Source: Flavobacterium sp. LC2016-13 (GTDB taxonomy: Bacteria > Bacteroidota > Bacteroidia > Flavobacteriales > Flavobacteriaceae). From it: DNA of 64,000 nt. The position numbers and the translations under genes were made by a program. The stretch's first letter is position 1. The number at the start of each line of letters is the position of its first letter. The notes beneath the pieces were generated by a model that saw only the letters and a program-made list of their open reading frames with translations, did not search any database and was not told the origin of the DNA. The stretch covers positions 62,001 to 126,000 of the forward strand of contig NZ_WMDQ01000014.1 of NCBI RefSeq assembly GCF_009707955.1, written 5' to 3'. Shown in pieces: positions 17,801 to 25,058 of the stretch.

Positions 17801-18130
17801 TAATGCAGTTGTTACAACAACACTTTCCAGTTCTGTAGTATTGCCTCCTAATACGGCATTTACTGTTGTTGAACTAGCAGCTATTTCTTGAGTTTTCATC
17901 CCAATGTAGCTAAATACTAAGATTTGACTTGATGCTGCTTTCACAGAGTATTTTCCATCAAAGTCTGTTTGCGCTCCAGTTTTTGTTCCTTTAACTTGTA
18001 CACTCACACCTGGCAAAGGCATTCCTGCGTTATCGGAAACCATACCCGAAACAGTTCTTTCTTGCGCAAAGGTTAATTGCGCCATAAGTACTACCAAGAG
18101 TACTAAGAATCCATTAAACTTAAGTTTCAT
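14828..18130 (-). CDS. SusC/RagA-like TonB-linked outer-membrane protein
   Basis: A 1100-residue TonB-dependent transporter. After signal peptide MKLKFNGFLVLLVVLMAQ-LTFAQ come a CarboxypepD_reg-like domain (about 24-100: SGMVSDNAGMPLPGVSV), the plug domain (GAAAAALYGYLAGNGVIMIT) and a 22-strand barrel. The SusC-specific 'DPNPEDIESVNILKGA'-like motif appears as INPDDIESVNILKGA. The start is placed at MKLKFNG, where the signal peptide begins; an ATG 10 codons upstream is less likely. It imports a ligand captured by the following SusD. A weak promoter match lies upstream (GATGTTTG about 20 nt after a TTG). Confidence 0.96.
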   Translation of the reverse strand: MKLKFNGFLVLLVVLMAQLTFAQERTVSGMVSDNAGMPLPGVSVQVKGTKTGAQTDFDGKYSVKAASSQILVFSYIGMKTQEIAASSTTVNAVLGGNTTELESVVVTTALGIKREKKSLGYASQEVKGADLTAGAASNNFLNDLSGKAAGVYVRKNTNFGGSTNVVSRGVKNLTGDNQMLIVIDGMPINNSNTSASVSQGNGANQSTGARNTYDYGNAAMDINPDDIESVNILKGAAAAALYGYLAGNGVIMITTKKGKSRKGMGVTISSEFTVGTVDKKTFPVYQTKYGQGYGPTYDALGNPKGIPVGPTGAFFTIDKNGNQVATTIDDASYGVAFDPSLQVYQWDAYSKYSPNYGKKTEWKAADNGPITFFETASTFSNSISLEDGNEKTNFVLNYNNYKENGILPNSELRKNNVSLKFNHKFNDKFSANVFANYVAQTTVGRNTTGYGGDNVAGLFRQWWGTNVDIKAQKEVFDASGGQNISWNMADPANGDTTPKYWDNPYFTRYKNYQSDERNRFIGYVQLDYKVTDWLTAQGKVTNDSYSDLREERKAVGSLNGTFGLNRLAVGSGYQKYVGMFSEQNYQFTLNFNKKLTEDFSLTGLLGSNALRSRRTSTIASTDGGLIIPGIYALSNSINPSPFPGEVENNTSVNSMFASVSLGFRDFLYVDGTFRNDAFSTLPKGNNSLNTFSTSASYVFTKHIDAPWLTFGKLRASYAENPQGSPDPYSITDIFTKFNPFGAAQLYSRPNIANNSELRPVKTTSKELGLEAQMFNRRVGFEVSVYQSLSSDQIFPVDYSTSTGNSSRYVNAGSVENKGIEVQLNLTPLKFKDFQWDIIVNWSKNENEVVALTPGIETLTLGTLQGGVSIIGTVGHPYGDIIGKDYIYKDGQKVTQNGVYLMTATTNNVIGNVTPDWIGGVRNKFTYKQLSLGFLIDMQKGGDIFSLDQYYGQNSGLYESTAGYNELGNPVRNTLANGGGVILPGVNADGTPNTTRTPAPEVAGGIYGYTKNPQKAFIYDASFIKLREVNITYSFPSNLISKLNLTDLRLSLVGSNLWIIHKNLPDADPESGLGSGNLSAGYSGGSLPTTRNIGCNLTLKF

Positions 18131-18564
18131 TTTTGAAAATTTTGAATTAGTATCCGGCAAACATCATAATAATTTCTTAAAATAACAAGGAATTTTCATT
18201 TTAGTCTGTCTTTTTTTTAATAAAGCTTTAACATTTAGACAAAATAAAACAACTTATTCACTGTAAAACAGCATTATTAGTAACATTTTTGACAAAAAAG
18301 TGATTTTTCAGTAAGTGATTTTTTTTACAAATTTTAACATTTCAAATTGTACTAAAATTAAAAAAAGAGCGTTTGTGTCACGATAAATTCTAAAAATTAA
18401 CATCCCAATTTCTCCTTTATTTAAGTTTTTTAGCTTCGATTTAATTATTGAGATGGAATTTTGTTCTCTTTTTACTTTTTTGAAATACTTTTATCTCTTA
18501 TTAAATTCCATTTTTTTGTAGGTTTCCAGAAAAAACATAATATTTGCTATTCACAAAAAGAATT
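18131..18564. other. Divergent intergenic region between susC and rnhB
   Basis: A 434-nt A/T-rich region with no coding potential. For susC, the minus strand shows TTG, 20 nt, then GATGTTTG (the box at 18157-18164), one base off the -7 consensus. An 11-nt block AAGTGATTTTT occurs twice near 18299-18325. No convincing promoter for rnhB was found. Confidence 0.4.
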
Positions 18565-19224
18565 ATGCTTCAAAGAAATTTTTCAGGGTTTGTATTTGAA
18601 ACTGGCACCGACGAAGCCGGAAGAGGATGCCTGGCTGGACCTGTAACCGCTGCTGCTGTAATTTTACCTGCTGATTTTGCGAATGAATTTCTAAATGACA
18701 GTAAACAGTTGTCCGAAAAAATAAGAGAACAATTAAAACCTGTAATAGAAAAACATGCTGTTTGTTTTGCTGTTACACATCTTCATCCAGAAGAAATAGA
18801 TGAAATAAATATCCTGAATGCATCAATGAAAGGAATGCAGGAATGCATTTTAAAATTAAATCAACGTCCCGAATATATTATTGTAGACGGTAATCGTTCG
18901 CTAAATGCGAAACTCGGTTTGAAAAATAGTTCCGGGAAACAATTTTCTGCTACAGAAATAGAATTATTAAAGTCAATTCCTAATCAATCAATAATAAAAG
19001 GAGATTCTAAATTTTTAAGTATTGCCGCAGCTTCTATTTTAGCAAAAACGTATCGAGATGAGTATATGAATCAAATTCATGAAGAATTCCCGATGTATAA
19101 TTGGAAAAGGAATAAAGGATATCCTACCAAAGAGCATCGAGAAGCCATCAGGAAATACGGCACGACAAAATACCACCGAATGAGTTTCAAGCTTTTGCCT
19201 GATCAATTAGAATTAGAGTTTTAA
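18565..19224 (+). CDS. rnhB: Ribonuclease HII
   Basis: A 219-residue endonuclease that removes ribonucleotides and RNA primers from RNA-DNA hybrids in the cytoplasm. The signature DEAGRGCLAGPV begins at D16-E17, and further conserved blocks are LNDSKQLSEK and GDSKFLSIAAASILAKTYRD. The start is placed at ATG MLQRNFSG; a TTG 7 codons upstream extends the frame but adds no conserved sequence. Its stop overlaps that of the convergent flavoprotein gene by 4 nt. Confidence 0.96.
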   Translation: MLQRNFSGFVFETGTDEAGRGCLAGPVTAAAVILPADFANEFLNDSKQLSEKIREQLKPVIEKHAVCFAVTHLHPEEIDEINILNASMKGMQECILKLNQRPEYIIVDGNRSLNAKLGLKNSSGKQFSATEIELLKSIPNQSIIKGDSKFLSIAAASILAKTYRDEYMNQIHEEFPMYNWKRNKGYPTKEHREAIRKYGTTKYHRMSFKLLPDQLELEF

Positions 19225-19817
19225 TTTTTCTCTGTTAATTGATTTTCTTCTAAAATAGAAATAAGTTGATTTCCCCATTCTGAAATATTTTCTGCAGAAG
19301 CTCTGTCTGCTTTATCAAAATATAAATGATGTTTGATTTCTAAGCCCGAGTAAATAAAAATTCCGGTATCAGAAGTTAATCTTAAAGCTTTATCCATTCC
19401 CATTGCTTCGTATTCTGCATTTGATTTTCCGTGAGAATTGATAATAATTGTTTGTTTACCGTTCAATAATCCTTTTTGAACACCTTGATCGTAGCGATAC
19501 GCAAATCCGTAACTAAATACGCGATCAATATAACCTTTCATAATTGCCGGCATTCCTGTCCACCAAATTGGGTAAATAAAAATAATTTGATCAGCCCAAG
19601 AAATAAAATCTTGTTCAGTTTTAACATCTTCTGCAACTTGTCCTATTCTTTGTCCTTGCATATCTTCTAAAGAAAGAACCGGATTAAAATTGATTTCATT
19701 TAAATCTCTAACTACAATTTCCTGACTCGATTTTTGCAAATTTTCAACAATAGTTTGCTTAAAAAAATGGTTTAGGCTAGCTGAATTTGGATGTGCGTAA
19801 ATAATTAAATTTTTCAT
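19221..19817 (-). CDS. NAD(P)H-dependent oxidoreductase (NQO/KefF-type flavodoxin fold)
   Basis: A 198-residue flavoprotein. IIYAHPNSASLNHF (from residue 4) is the flavin-binding loop of the NQO1/MdaB/KefF family, and YPIWWTGMPAIMKGYIDRV is the conserved second flavin loop. The family reduces quinones with NAD(P)H, or regulates KefC potassium channels; no kef gene is nearby. The start MKNLIIYAHP is preferred over an upstream ATG, because the promoter TTG-N18-TACATTTG (19845-19873) lies inside that longer frame. It converges on rnhB with overlapping stop codons. Confidence 0.9.
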   Translation of the reverse strand: MKNLIIYAHPNSASLNHFFKQTIVENLQKSSQEIVVRDLNEINFNPVLSLEDMQGQRIGQVAEDVKTEQDFISWADQIIFIYPIWWTGMPAIMKGYIDRVFSYGFAYRYDQGVQKGLLNGKQTIIINSHGKSNAEYEAMGMDKALRLTSDTGIFIYSGLEIKHHLYFDKADRASAENISEWGNQLISILEENQLTEKN

Positions 19818-19844
19818 GTTTTCTGTTTTTAAGATTGAACATGA

Positions 19845-19873
19845 CAAATGTAGAAGACAAGGTTTGTTGACAA
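19845..19873 (-). promoter_or_regulatory. Promoter of the NAD(P)H oxidoreductase gene
   Basis: Minus strand TTG (19871-19873), 18 nt, TACATTTG (19845-19852). This is a good match to the Bacteroidota consensus and lies 27 nt before the ATG at 19817. Confidence 0.6.
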
Positions 19874-19880
19874 TTGTAAG

Positions 19881-19920
19881 AAAACGAAAAGCCAACTAGT
19901 TAAAGTTGGCTTTTCGTTTT
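19881..19920. terminator. Intrinsic terminator downstream of lipB
   Basis: Perfect 16-bp arms AAAACGAAAAGCCAAC/GTTGGCTTTTCGTTTT around an 8-nt loop. On the minus strand it ends the lipB transcript 28 nt past the stop. The oxidoreductase promoter lies just beyond. Confidence 0.9.
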
Positions 19921-19948
19921 AAATGTTGGTGAAGAATTTTTCGTTTAA

Positions 19949-20647
19949 TTAAACGAATTCTGCTTCAAACAAATTTGTCAAATGTTTTATAATTTTAGCT
20001 TTTACTTCGGCTTCGTCGACTTTTTCTACACCAAGTTCTACCTGTAATGAAGTAACGCCTTTTCCGCGAATTCCGCAGGGAATAATATTATCGAAATAAC
20101 CTAAATCGACATTTACATTTAAGGCGAATCCATGCATGGTTACCCAACGTGATGCGCGCACACCAAGAGCACAAATTTTACGCGCAAACGGAGTCCCAAC
20201 ACCTAGCCAAACTCCGGTTTCTCCTTCACTTCTTCCGCATTCTAAACCGTATTCTGCTAATGTCAGAATAATAGATTCTTCCAGAAAACGTAAATATTTA
20301 TGAATATCTGTAAAGAAATTTTCTAAATCAAGAATAGGATATCCTACAATTTGTCCCGGTCCGTGATATGTAATATCGCCACCACGGTTGATTTTATAAA
20401 AGGTTGCTCCTTTAGCTTCCAGTTGTTTTTCGTTTAATAATAAGTTCTCTAAATCGCCGCTTTTTCCTAAAGTATACACATGCGGATGTTCTACAAACAG
20501 CAAATAATTTGGGGTTGGTAAATCGAGTTCTTCTCTTCTGTTTTTGATTTTTAAGTCTACTATATCCTTAAAAAGTTCTTCCTGATATTCCCAGGTCGAT
20601 TTATAATCTTTACTTCCTAAATCTTGAAGTTGAATTTTTGTATTCAT
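19949..20647 (-). CDS. lipB: Lipoyl(octanoyl) transferase
   Basis: Transfers the octanoyl group from acyl carrier protein to the lipoyl domains of 2-oxoacid dehydrogenases and GcvH in the cytoplasm. The 232-residue protein shows the signature RGGDITYHGPGQIVGYP (from residue 88), K157 in ARKICALGVR, MHGFALNVN (171-179) and nucleophile C191 in PCGIRGKGVTS. Family length is normal. It starts 5 nt after the stop of the upstream lipoprotein gene on the same strand, so they are probably co-transcribed. Confidence 0.97.
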   Translation of the reverse strand: MNTKIQLQDLGSKDYKSTWEYQEELFKDIVDLKIKNRREELDLPTPNYLLFVEHPHVYTLGKSGDLENLLLNEKQLEAKGATFYKINRGGDITYHGPGQIVGYPILDLENFFTDIHKYLRFLEESIILTLAEYGLECGRSEGETGVWLGVGTPFARKICALGVRASRWVTMHGFALNVNVDLGYFDNIIPCGIRGKGVTSLQVELGVEKVDEAEVKAKIIKHLTNLFEAEFV

Positions 20648-20652
20648 TTTAA

Positions 20653-21405
20653 TTATTTTTCAAACTCAACATCAAAGTTAAGTTTGTCAGGATTCTCCAT
20701 ATAATCCGTAAAAGGGTATTGAATTGTTATTGATTTTCTATCGTCGCTAAATAGTGCATTCGGGTTTGATACTTTCTTGATTTTTTTCGGGAAATGATAT
20801 TTCACAATATAATTCGACGAAGCATAAATCATTTTAGACATGTCAGCTCCAGAATCAGCTGTTTTTTCATCATCTTTTGGTTTTTCGATTGTTGCTTTTC
20901 TGCTAAATTTTTTCCCGTCATAACTGTAACTTAATTTACTGTTATTAGTAAAACTATTACCTAAAGGAGATGCCGGACCTCCTGTTCCTTCTAACTTTTG
21001 AATTGTACTGGCCGCTTGTAAAACATCTTGAAGTTCATTTACATTTTTAAAATCGGTCGATAAAATCATTAAAAACTGTTTTTTCTCGGTGCTCATTTTA
21101 GTATTTACAACAAAGTTTTCCAGTTTTTTTAGTTCTTTTTGAACCTCAGGAGATAATTTGGCAATGCTGTCTTTTTTTTCTTCGAATAACTGTTTAAAGG
21201 TAAAAGTAGAATCGATATCTTTTTTAGCATCGGCTCCCATTTGACTTCCTATTTGGTCCCCAGCCATTTCCATCAATGCTGAACCATCCATATCAAGAGA
21301 AAACTTTCCTGTTCCTTTATCGTTTACGTAAATATTTTCAGTGAAAGTGCAACTTGTAAGCGTTGCTAATAAAAAAGAAAAACTAAGTAATTTATATAAT
21401 TTCAT
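20653..21405 (-). CDS. Lipoprotein, paralogue of the neighbouring upstream gene
   Basis: A 250-residue lipoprotein of unknown function. The signal peptide MKLYKLLSFSFLLATLTSC has its lipobox at C19, followed by TENIYVNDKGTG and an acidic, lysine-rich helical middle. The C-terminal block YHFPKKIKKVSNPNAL...DDRKSITIQYPF repeats almost exactly in the next upstream gene. The start MKLYKLLS is chosen because the signal peptide begins there. A -7 box TATATTTG lies at 21424-21431 on the minus strand. It sits 5 nt upstream of lipB. Confidence 0.85.
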   Translation of the reverse strand: MKLYKLLSFSFLLATLTSCTFTENIYVNDKGTGKFSLDMDGSALMEMAGDQIGSQMGADAKKDIDSTFTFKQLFEEKKDSIAKLSPEVQKELKKLENFVVNTKMSTEKKQFLMILSTDFKNVNELQDVLQAASTIQKLEGTGGPASPLGNSFTNNSKLSYSYDGKKFSRKATIEKPKDDEKTADSGADMSKMIYASSNYIVKYHFPKKIKKVSNPNALFSDDRKSITIQYPFTDYMENPDKLNFDVEFEK

Positions 21406-21600
21406 ACTAAAATAATTTTTTATCAAATATACGAACTCTATTCTTATTGTTTAATCGTTTAGTTGTTGATTTGTTTAATCACAGAATTGGTTTTATTTAT
21501 AATTGTTTTGTTTTTCTATCATTTCGAATGAGACTTGAAATGATACACTTTACGATAACAGCAAATTAATAGCCATACAAAATCAAACGTATATCAAATC

Positions 21601-22326
21601 TTATTCTAAAACCACTTCCAAACTTGTCATTTCGGGATTTTGTAAACAATCTAAAAGAGGAAATTCGACAGTGAAAGTTTTTTTATCCGAACTAATAATG
21701 GCTTTTTCATTTGAAACGGATTTTATTTTTTTCGGAAAATGATAGCGAAGTGTATATGTTTGCGTCAGTTTTAAAGAAGTATATTTAGAGTCCATTTTCT
21801 TAAACTCATCTTTTGTTTTTTGAAGTTCGACGGGATCTGTAATAGAAACAAAGCGCTTAAAAATTTTTCCATCAAAAGAATATTCTATTTTATAATAATG
21901 ACTTTCAGCAGTTAAGGCATAATTATACTTTATATCGCCTGCATAATTTTCTGTTTTATACAAATCAGGAATTTCCGGGACTTTATCAAAATCAAACGAA
22001 AAAACTTTTTTGAATTCTTTTTCGAAAGAGCTTTCTTTAATATACACTTTTACATTAGAATATTTCTGAAATAGCTTTTGTTCTTCGGGTATATATTTTA
22101 AAAAATTCTCTTTGTGCTTTTCAATATATTCCTTAAAAACATAGGTTGTATCTTTAAAAGTTTCTTCATGAGAATAACTTTCGCCTGCTAATTGCATATA
22201 ACTATTTTCATCACGAAGCTGAACTACTTCAATATTTCCGCTCCCGTCCGGATTAATTATGATGGTTTCTGTGACTTGGCAACTTGTTGCCAGAAATAGA
22301 ATTACAAAGGCTTTTATGAATTTCAT
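21601..22326 (-). CDS. Lipoprotein, paralogue of the downstream neighbour
   Basis: A 241-residue lipoprotein with signal peptide MKFIKAFVILFLATSC (C16). After the lipobox it reads VTETIIINPDGSGNIEV, matching the FTENIYVNDKGTGKFS of the next gene. Near the C-terminus YHFPKKIKSVSNEKAI...DKKTFTVEFPL matches the same block there. The two genes therefore arose by duplication. Function is unknown; the location is the cell envelope. The 195-nt gap to the next gene has that gene's own -7 box, so the paralogues may be transcribed separately. Confidence 0.85.
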   Translation of the reverse strand: MKFIKAFVILFLATSCQVTETIIINPDGSGNIEVVQLRDENSYMQLAGESYSHEETFKDTTYVFKEYIEKHKENFLKYIPEEQKLFQKYSNVKVYIKESSFEKEFKKVFSFDFDKVPEIPDLYKTENYAGDIKYNYALTAESHYYKIEYSFDGKIFKRFVSITDPVELQKTKDEFKKMDSKYTSLKLTQTYTLRYHFPKKIKSVSNEKAIISSDKKTFTVEFPLLDCLQNPEMTSLEVVLE

Positions 22327-22481
22327 TTTTCGGAAGGTTCTGAGGTTTTGAATCGCTAAGATAGTTAGTTTTTAAGGTTTTGTTCTTACAGAAAAATATT
22401 TATACTATTTTAAATGTGTCTATTTGATATCAAAAAAACCATGAACGTTTCAACTAAAAAGGTCTTTTGAAAATAAAAATT

Positions 22482-22574
22482 CCTAACCTAGCCCCAATAG
22501 CAGCGGTATCCTTTTTTGTCTCGTTTGCAGAACGAGACAAAAAAGATACAAGCGAATAGCGGGACAAAAGGGGA
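22482..22574. repeat. Palindromic intergenic element upstream of lysS
   Basis: A 93-nt element built around arms GTATCcTTTTTTGTCTCGTT (22506-22525) and AACGAGACAAAAAAGATAC (22531-22549), complementary apart from one bulged C, with a 5-nt loop. Outer parts CCTAGCCCCAATAGCAGCG and AGCGAATAGCGGGAC...GGGG are partly complementary. It fills most of the 346-nt gap 22327-22672 and resembles dispersed flavobacterial intergenic repeats (recollection, not tested). Confidence 0.7.
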
Positions 22575-22642
22575 TTGAAAACACAAAAATTACTGCTACA
22601 AAAAATCTAAAATCTGCATTCTAAAATCTACATTCTTTTCTT

Positions 22643-22650
22643 TATCTTTG
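22643..22650 (+). promoter_or_regulatory. Putative -7 box of lysS
   Basis: TATCTTTG followed by C, 22 nt before the lysS ATG. It is a perfect match to TAnnTTTG, but no -33 TTG is at the right spacing. Confidence 0.5.
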
Positions 22651-22672
22651 CACACTTAAAAAAGAGCACAAA

Positions 22673-24376
22673 ATGGCATTATCAGAACAAGAAATCATCC
22701 GAAGAGAAAAACTTCAAAACTTACGCAACTTAGGAATCAATCCTTATCCAGCTAATCTTTTTCCTGTAAATCATACTTCAAAGCAGATTAAGGAAACTTT
22801 TGAAGAAGGTAAGAAGGTTATTGTTGCCGGGCGTTTGATGAGTGTTAGAGATCAAGGAAAAGCTTGTTTTGCTGAATTACAGGATAGTGAAGGACGTTTG
22901 CAATTGTACGTGAATCGCGATGTTTTGTGTGAAGGTGATGATAAAACTTTATACAATACCGTGTTTAAAAAACTAACTGATTTAGGTGACTTTATTGGTA
23001 TTGAAGGAGAATTGTTCACTACAAAAGTTGGTGCGCAATGTATTCGTGTTGATGGATTTACATTTTTAAGTAAGACCCTTCGTCCTTTGCCTTTACCAAA
23101 GGTTGATGAAGACGGAAAAGTACACGATGCTTTTAATGATGCTGAATTGCGTTACAGAATGCGTTATGTAGATTTAACAGTAAATCAGCATGTTAAAGAT
23201 ACTTTTATCAAACGCACAAAGTTGTTTAACGCTATGCGTGGTTACTTTAACGATGCAGGTTATATTGAAGTTGAAACTCCGGTTTTACAGCCAATTCCCG
23301 GTGGAGCTGCGGCTCGTCCGTTTATCACGCACCATAATTCGCTTGATATTCCGCTTTACATGCGTATTGCGAATGAATTATATTTAAAAAGATTAATTGT
23401 TGGTGGATTTGAAGGTGTTTATGAATTCTCGAAAAACTTTAGAAATGAAGGTATGGACAGAACGCATAATCCTGAATTTACCGCAATGGAAATATATGTA
23501 GCCTACAAAGACTACAACTGGATGATGGAATTTGCTGAAGGTTTGCTTGAACATTGCGCAATTGCCGTAAATGGTACAAGCGAAGTTACTTTTGGTGAGC
23601 ACCAAATTAACTTTAAAGCGCCTTACGCTCGTGTAACAATGACAGATTCTATTAAACATTTTACCGGATTTGATATTTCAGGAAAAAATGAAGATGAATT
23701 GTTTGAAGCTGCAAGAGGAATGGGAATCGACGTTGATAAAACAATGGGTAAAGGAAAACTGATTGATGAGATTTTTGGAGCTAAATGCGAAGGAAATTAT
23801 ATTCAGCCAACTTTCATTACAGATTATCCTAAAGAAATGTCGCCTCTTTGTAAAGAGCACAGAGACAATCCTGAACTTACAGAGCGTTTTGAATTGATGG
23901 TTTGTGGTAAAGAAATCGCAAATGCTTATTCTGAATTGAATGATCCAATTGATCAACGTGAGCGTTTTGAAGATCAAATGCGTTTGTCTGAAAAAGGTGA
24001 TGATGAAGCAAATGGTATTATCGACGAAGATTTCTTAAGAGCTCTTGAATATGGTATGCCTCCAACTTCTGGAATGGGAATTGGAATGGATCGTTTGATT
24101 ATGTACTTAACAAACAACGCATCTATTCAGGAAGTTTTATTGTTCCCGCAAATGCGTCCGGAGAAAAAACAAGCTCAAATTGAATTATCTGATGAAGAGA
24201 AGTTCATCTTAGATTTATTGAAAGGAAATGAAAATAAAATGGATCTTCAACAATTAAAAATTACTGCAAATTTAAGCGGTAAAAAATGGGATGCTTCAAT
24301 GAAAAACTTATCTAAACACGGCTTGACTAAAGTTGTTGTTGACGGCGAGTTTAAAATGGTTGAATTGGTGGAGTAA
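22673..24376 (+). CDS. lysS: Lysyl-tRNA synthetase, class II, with C-terminal extension
   Basis: Charges tRNA-Lys in the cytoplasm. The 567-residue protein has an N-terminal OB-fold anticodon-binding domain (about 55-150) and a class II catalytic core: motif 2 in FRNEGMDRTHNPEFT, and motif 3 in GMGIGMDRLIMYLT near 465. About 65 extra residues after the core (IELSDEEKFILDLLK...GEFKMVELVE) form a predicted helical, winged-helix-like tail; I believe this tail is common in Bacteroidota enzymes, but its role is unknown. A terminator follows at 24403-24438. Confidence 0.97.
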   Translation: MALSEQEIIRREKLQNLRNLGINPYPANLFPVNHTSKQIKETFEEGKKVIVAGRLMSVRDQGKACFAELQDSEGRLQLYVNRDVLCEGDDKTLYNTVFKKLTDLGDFIGIEGELFTTKVGAQCIRVDGFTFLSKTLRPLPLPKVDEDGKVHDAFNDAELRYRMRYVDLTVNQHVKDTFIKRTKLFNAMRGYFNDAGYIEVETPVLQPIPGGAAARPFITHHNSLDIPLYMRIANELYLKRLIVGGFEGVYEFSKNFRNEGMDRTHNPEFTAMEIYVAYKDYNWMMEFAEGLLEHCAIAVNGTSEVTFGEHQINFKAPYARVTMTDSIKHFTGFDISGKNEDELFEAARGMGIDVDKTMGKGKLIDEIFGAKCEGNYIQPTFITDYPKEMSPLCKEHRDNPELTERFELMVCGKEIANAYSELNDPIDQRERFEDQMRLSEKGDDEANGIIDEDFLRALEYGMPPTSGMGIGMDRLIMYLTNNASIQEVLLFPQMRPEKKQAQIELSDEEKFILDLLKGNENKMDLQQLKITANLSGKKWDASMKNLSKHGLTKVVVDGEFKMVELVE

Positions 24377-24402
24377 TCTTTGTCTTATTTTATTACAAAT
24401 AC

Positions 24403-24438
24403 AACCCGATAGGCTTATAACTTATCGGGTTTTTCGTT
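24403..24438 (+). terminator. Intrinsic terminator of lysS
   Basis: AACCCGATA/TATCGGGTT with an 11-nt loop, followed by TTTTCGTTTT. It lies 27 nt past the lysS stop. Confidence 0.85.
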
Positions 24439-24447
24439 TTATTTACA

Positions 24448-24455
24448 TAACTTTG
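24448..24455 (+). promoter_or_regulatory. Putative -7 box of the toxin-antitoxin pair
   Basis: TAACTTTG, 22 nt before the antitoxin ATG and directly after the lysS terminator. Confidence 0.5.
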
Positions 24456-24476
24456 ATTAACCAAAATTGCATTATT

Positions 24477-24710
24477 ATGAGCACTCTAGAAATAAAATTA
24501 GAAATATTTGATAAACTAAAAAATATTGAAGATGTTAGCTTATTAGAGAAAATCAGAAATCTTCTAAAAAATGCAGATACTTCTGAGGTTTATCAATTTG
24601 AAGAATATGAATTGGATATGTTGAGAGAAAGTGAAGAAGACATAAAATATGGAAGGGTTATTTCTCAAGAAGATTTAGACAAAGAAGACTTAGAATGGCT
24701 CTCAGAATAA
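24477..24710 (+). CDS. Putative antitoxin of a type II toxin-antitoxin pair
   Basis: A 77-residue acidic, helical protein (MSTLEIKLEIFDKLKNIEDV). A helical N-terminal half (LLEKIRNLLK) is followed by an acidic tail ending KEDLEWLSE. The size, acidity and 16-nt overlap with a basic RelE/ParE-like gene indicate an antitoxin that wraps the toxin. No DNA-binding motif is obvious. The start is at the ATG just after the lysS terminator and -7 box; a longer frame reaching back into lysS is rejected. Confidence 0.75.
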   Translation: MSTLEIKLEIFDKLKNIEDVSLLEKIRNLLKNADTSEVYQFEEYELDMLRESEEDIKYGRVISQEDLDKEDLEWLSE

Positions 24711-25000
24711 TTTGGACCGTTACTGCTGTTAATCAAAGAAGAAAAATACTGAATTATTGGAACAAAAGAAACAAATCAAAAATTTATTCAAGAAAGTTAG
24801 TTTCTGAAATAACACAGAGAGTTAAGTTTCTTGTTAATAATCCTGAAATTTATGTCAAAACTGCTTTTCCAGATATTAGAACCTCAACGTTAGGACATTA
24901 TAATATCTTTTATAAAATAACGACAAAAGAATTAATTGTCATAGCATTTTGGGATAATAGACGAAACCCAAAAATACTTTCTAGGATATTAAAAGGATAA
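24695..25000 (+). CDS. RelE/ParE-family toxin
   Basis: A 101-residue basic protein with the RelE/ParE pattern: WTVTAVNQRRKILNYW at the N-terminus, a helix pair (KLVSEITQRVKFL), then beta strands TSTLGHYNIFYKI and ELIVIAFWDNRRNP. RelE members cut mRNA on the ribosome and ParE members poison gyrase; this one cannot be assigned to either. It overlaps the antitoxin by 16 nt and is followed by a terminator, giving a compact two-gene unit inserted between lysS and a convergent dehydrogenase gene. Confidence 0.85.
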   Translation: MALRIIWTVTAVNQRRKILNYWNKRNKSKIYSRKLVSEITQRVKFLVNNPEIYVKTAFPDIRTSTLGHYNIFYKITTKELIVIAFWDNRRNPKILSRILKG

Positions 25001-25008
25001 TTATAACG

Positions 25009-25058
25009 AACCTGACAGTCCTAAAGTTACGGGATAAAATCCTGTCGGTTTTTTTTAT
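25009..25058 (+). terminator. Terminator after the toxin gene
   Basis: AACCtGACAG and CTGTCGGTT pair with one bulged T and are followed by seven T. The convergent dehydrogenase stop is immediately adjacent. Confidence 0.7.

Noticed and set aside
21520..21556. ATCATTTC...GAAATGAT inverted repeat as a terminator
   Set aside because: The arms are short, no T-run follows, and it does not sit at the end of a gene.
24333..24476. A longer start for the antitoxin reaching back into lysS
   Set aside because: It would run through the lysS terminator and upstream of the -7 box, and its extra sequence has no conserved character.
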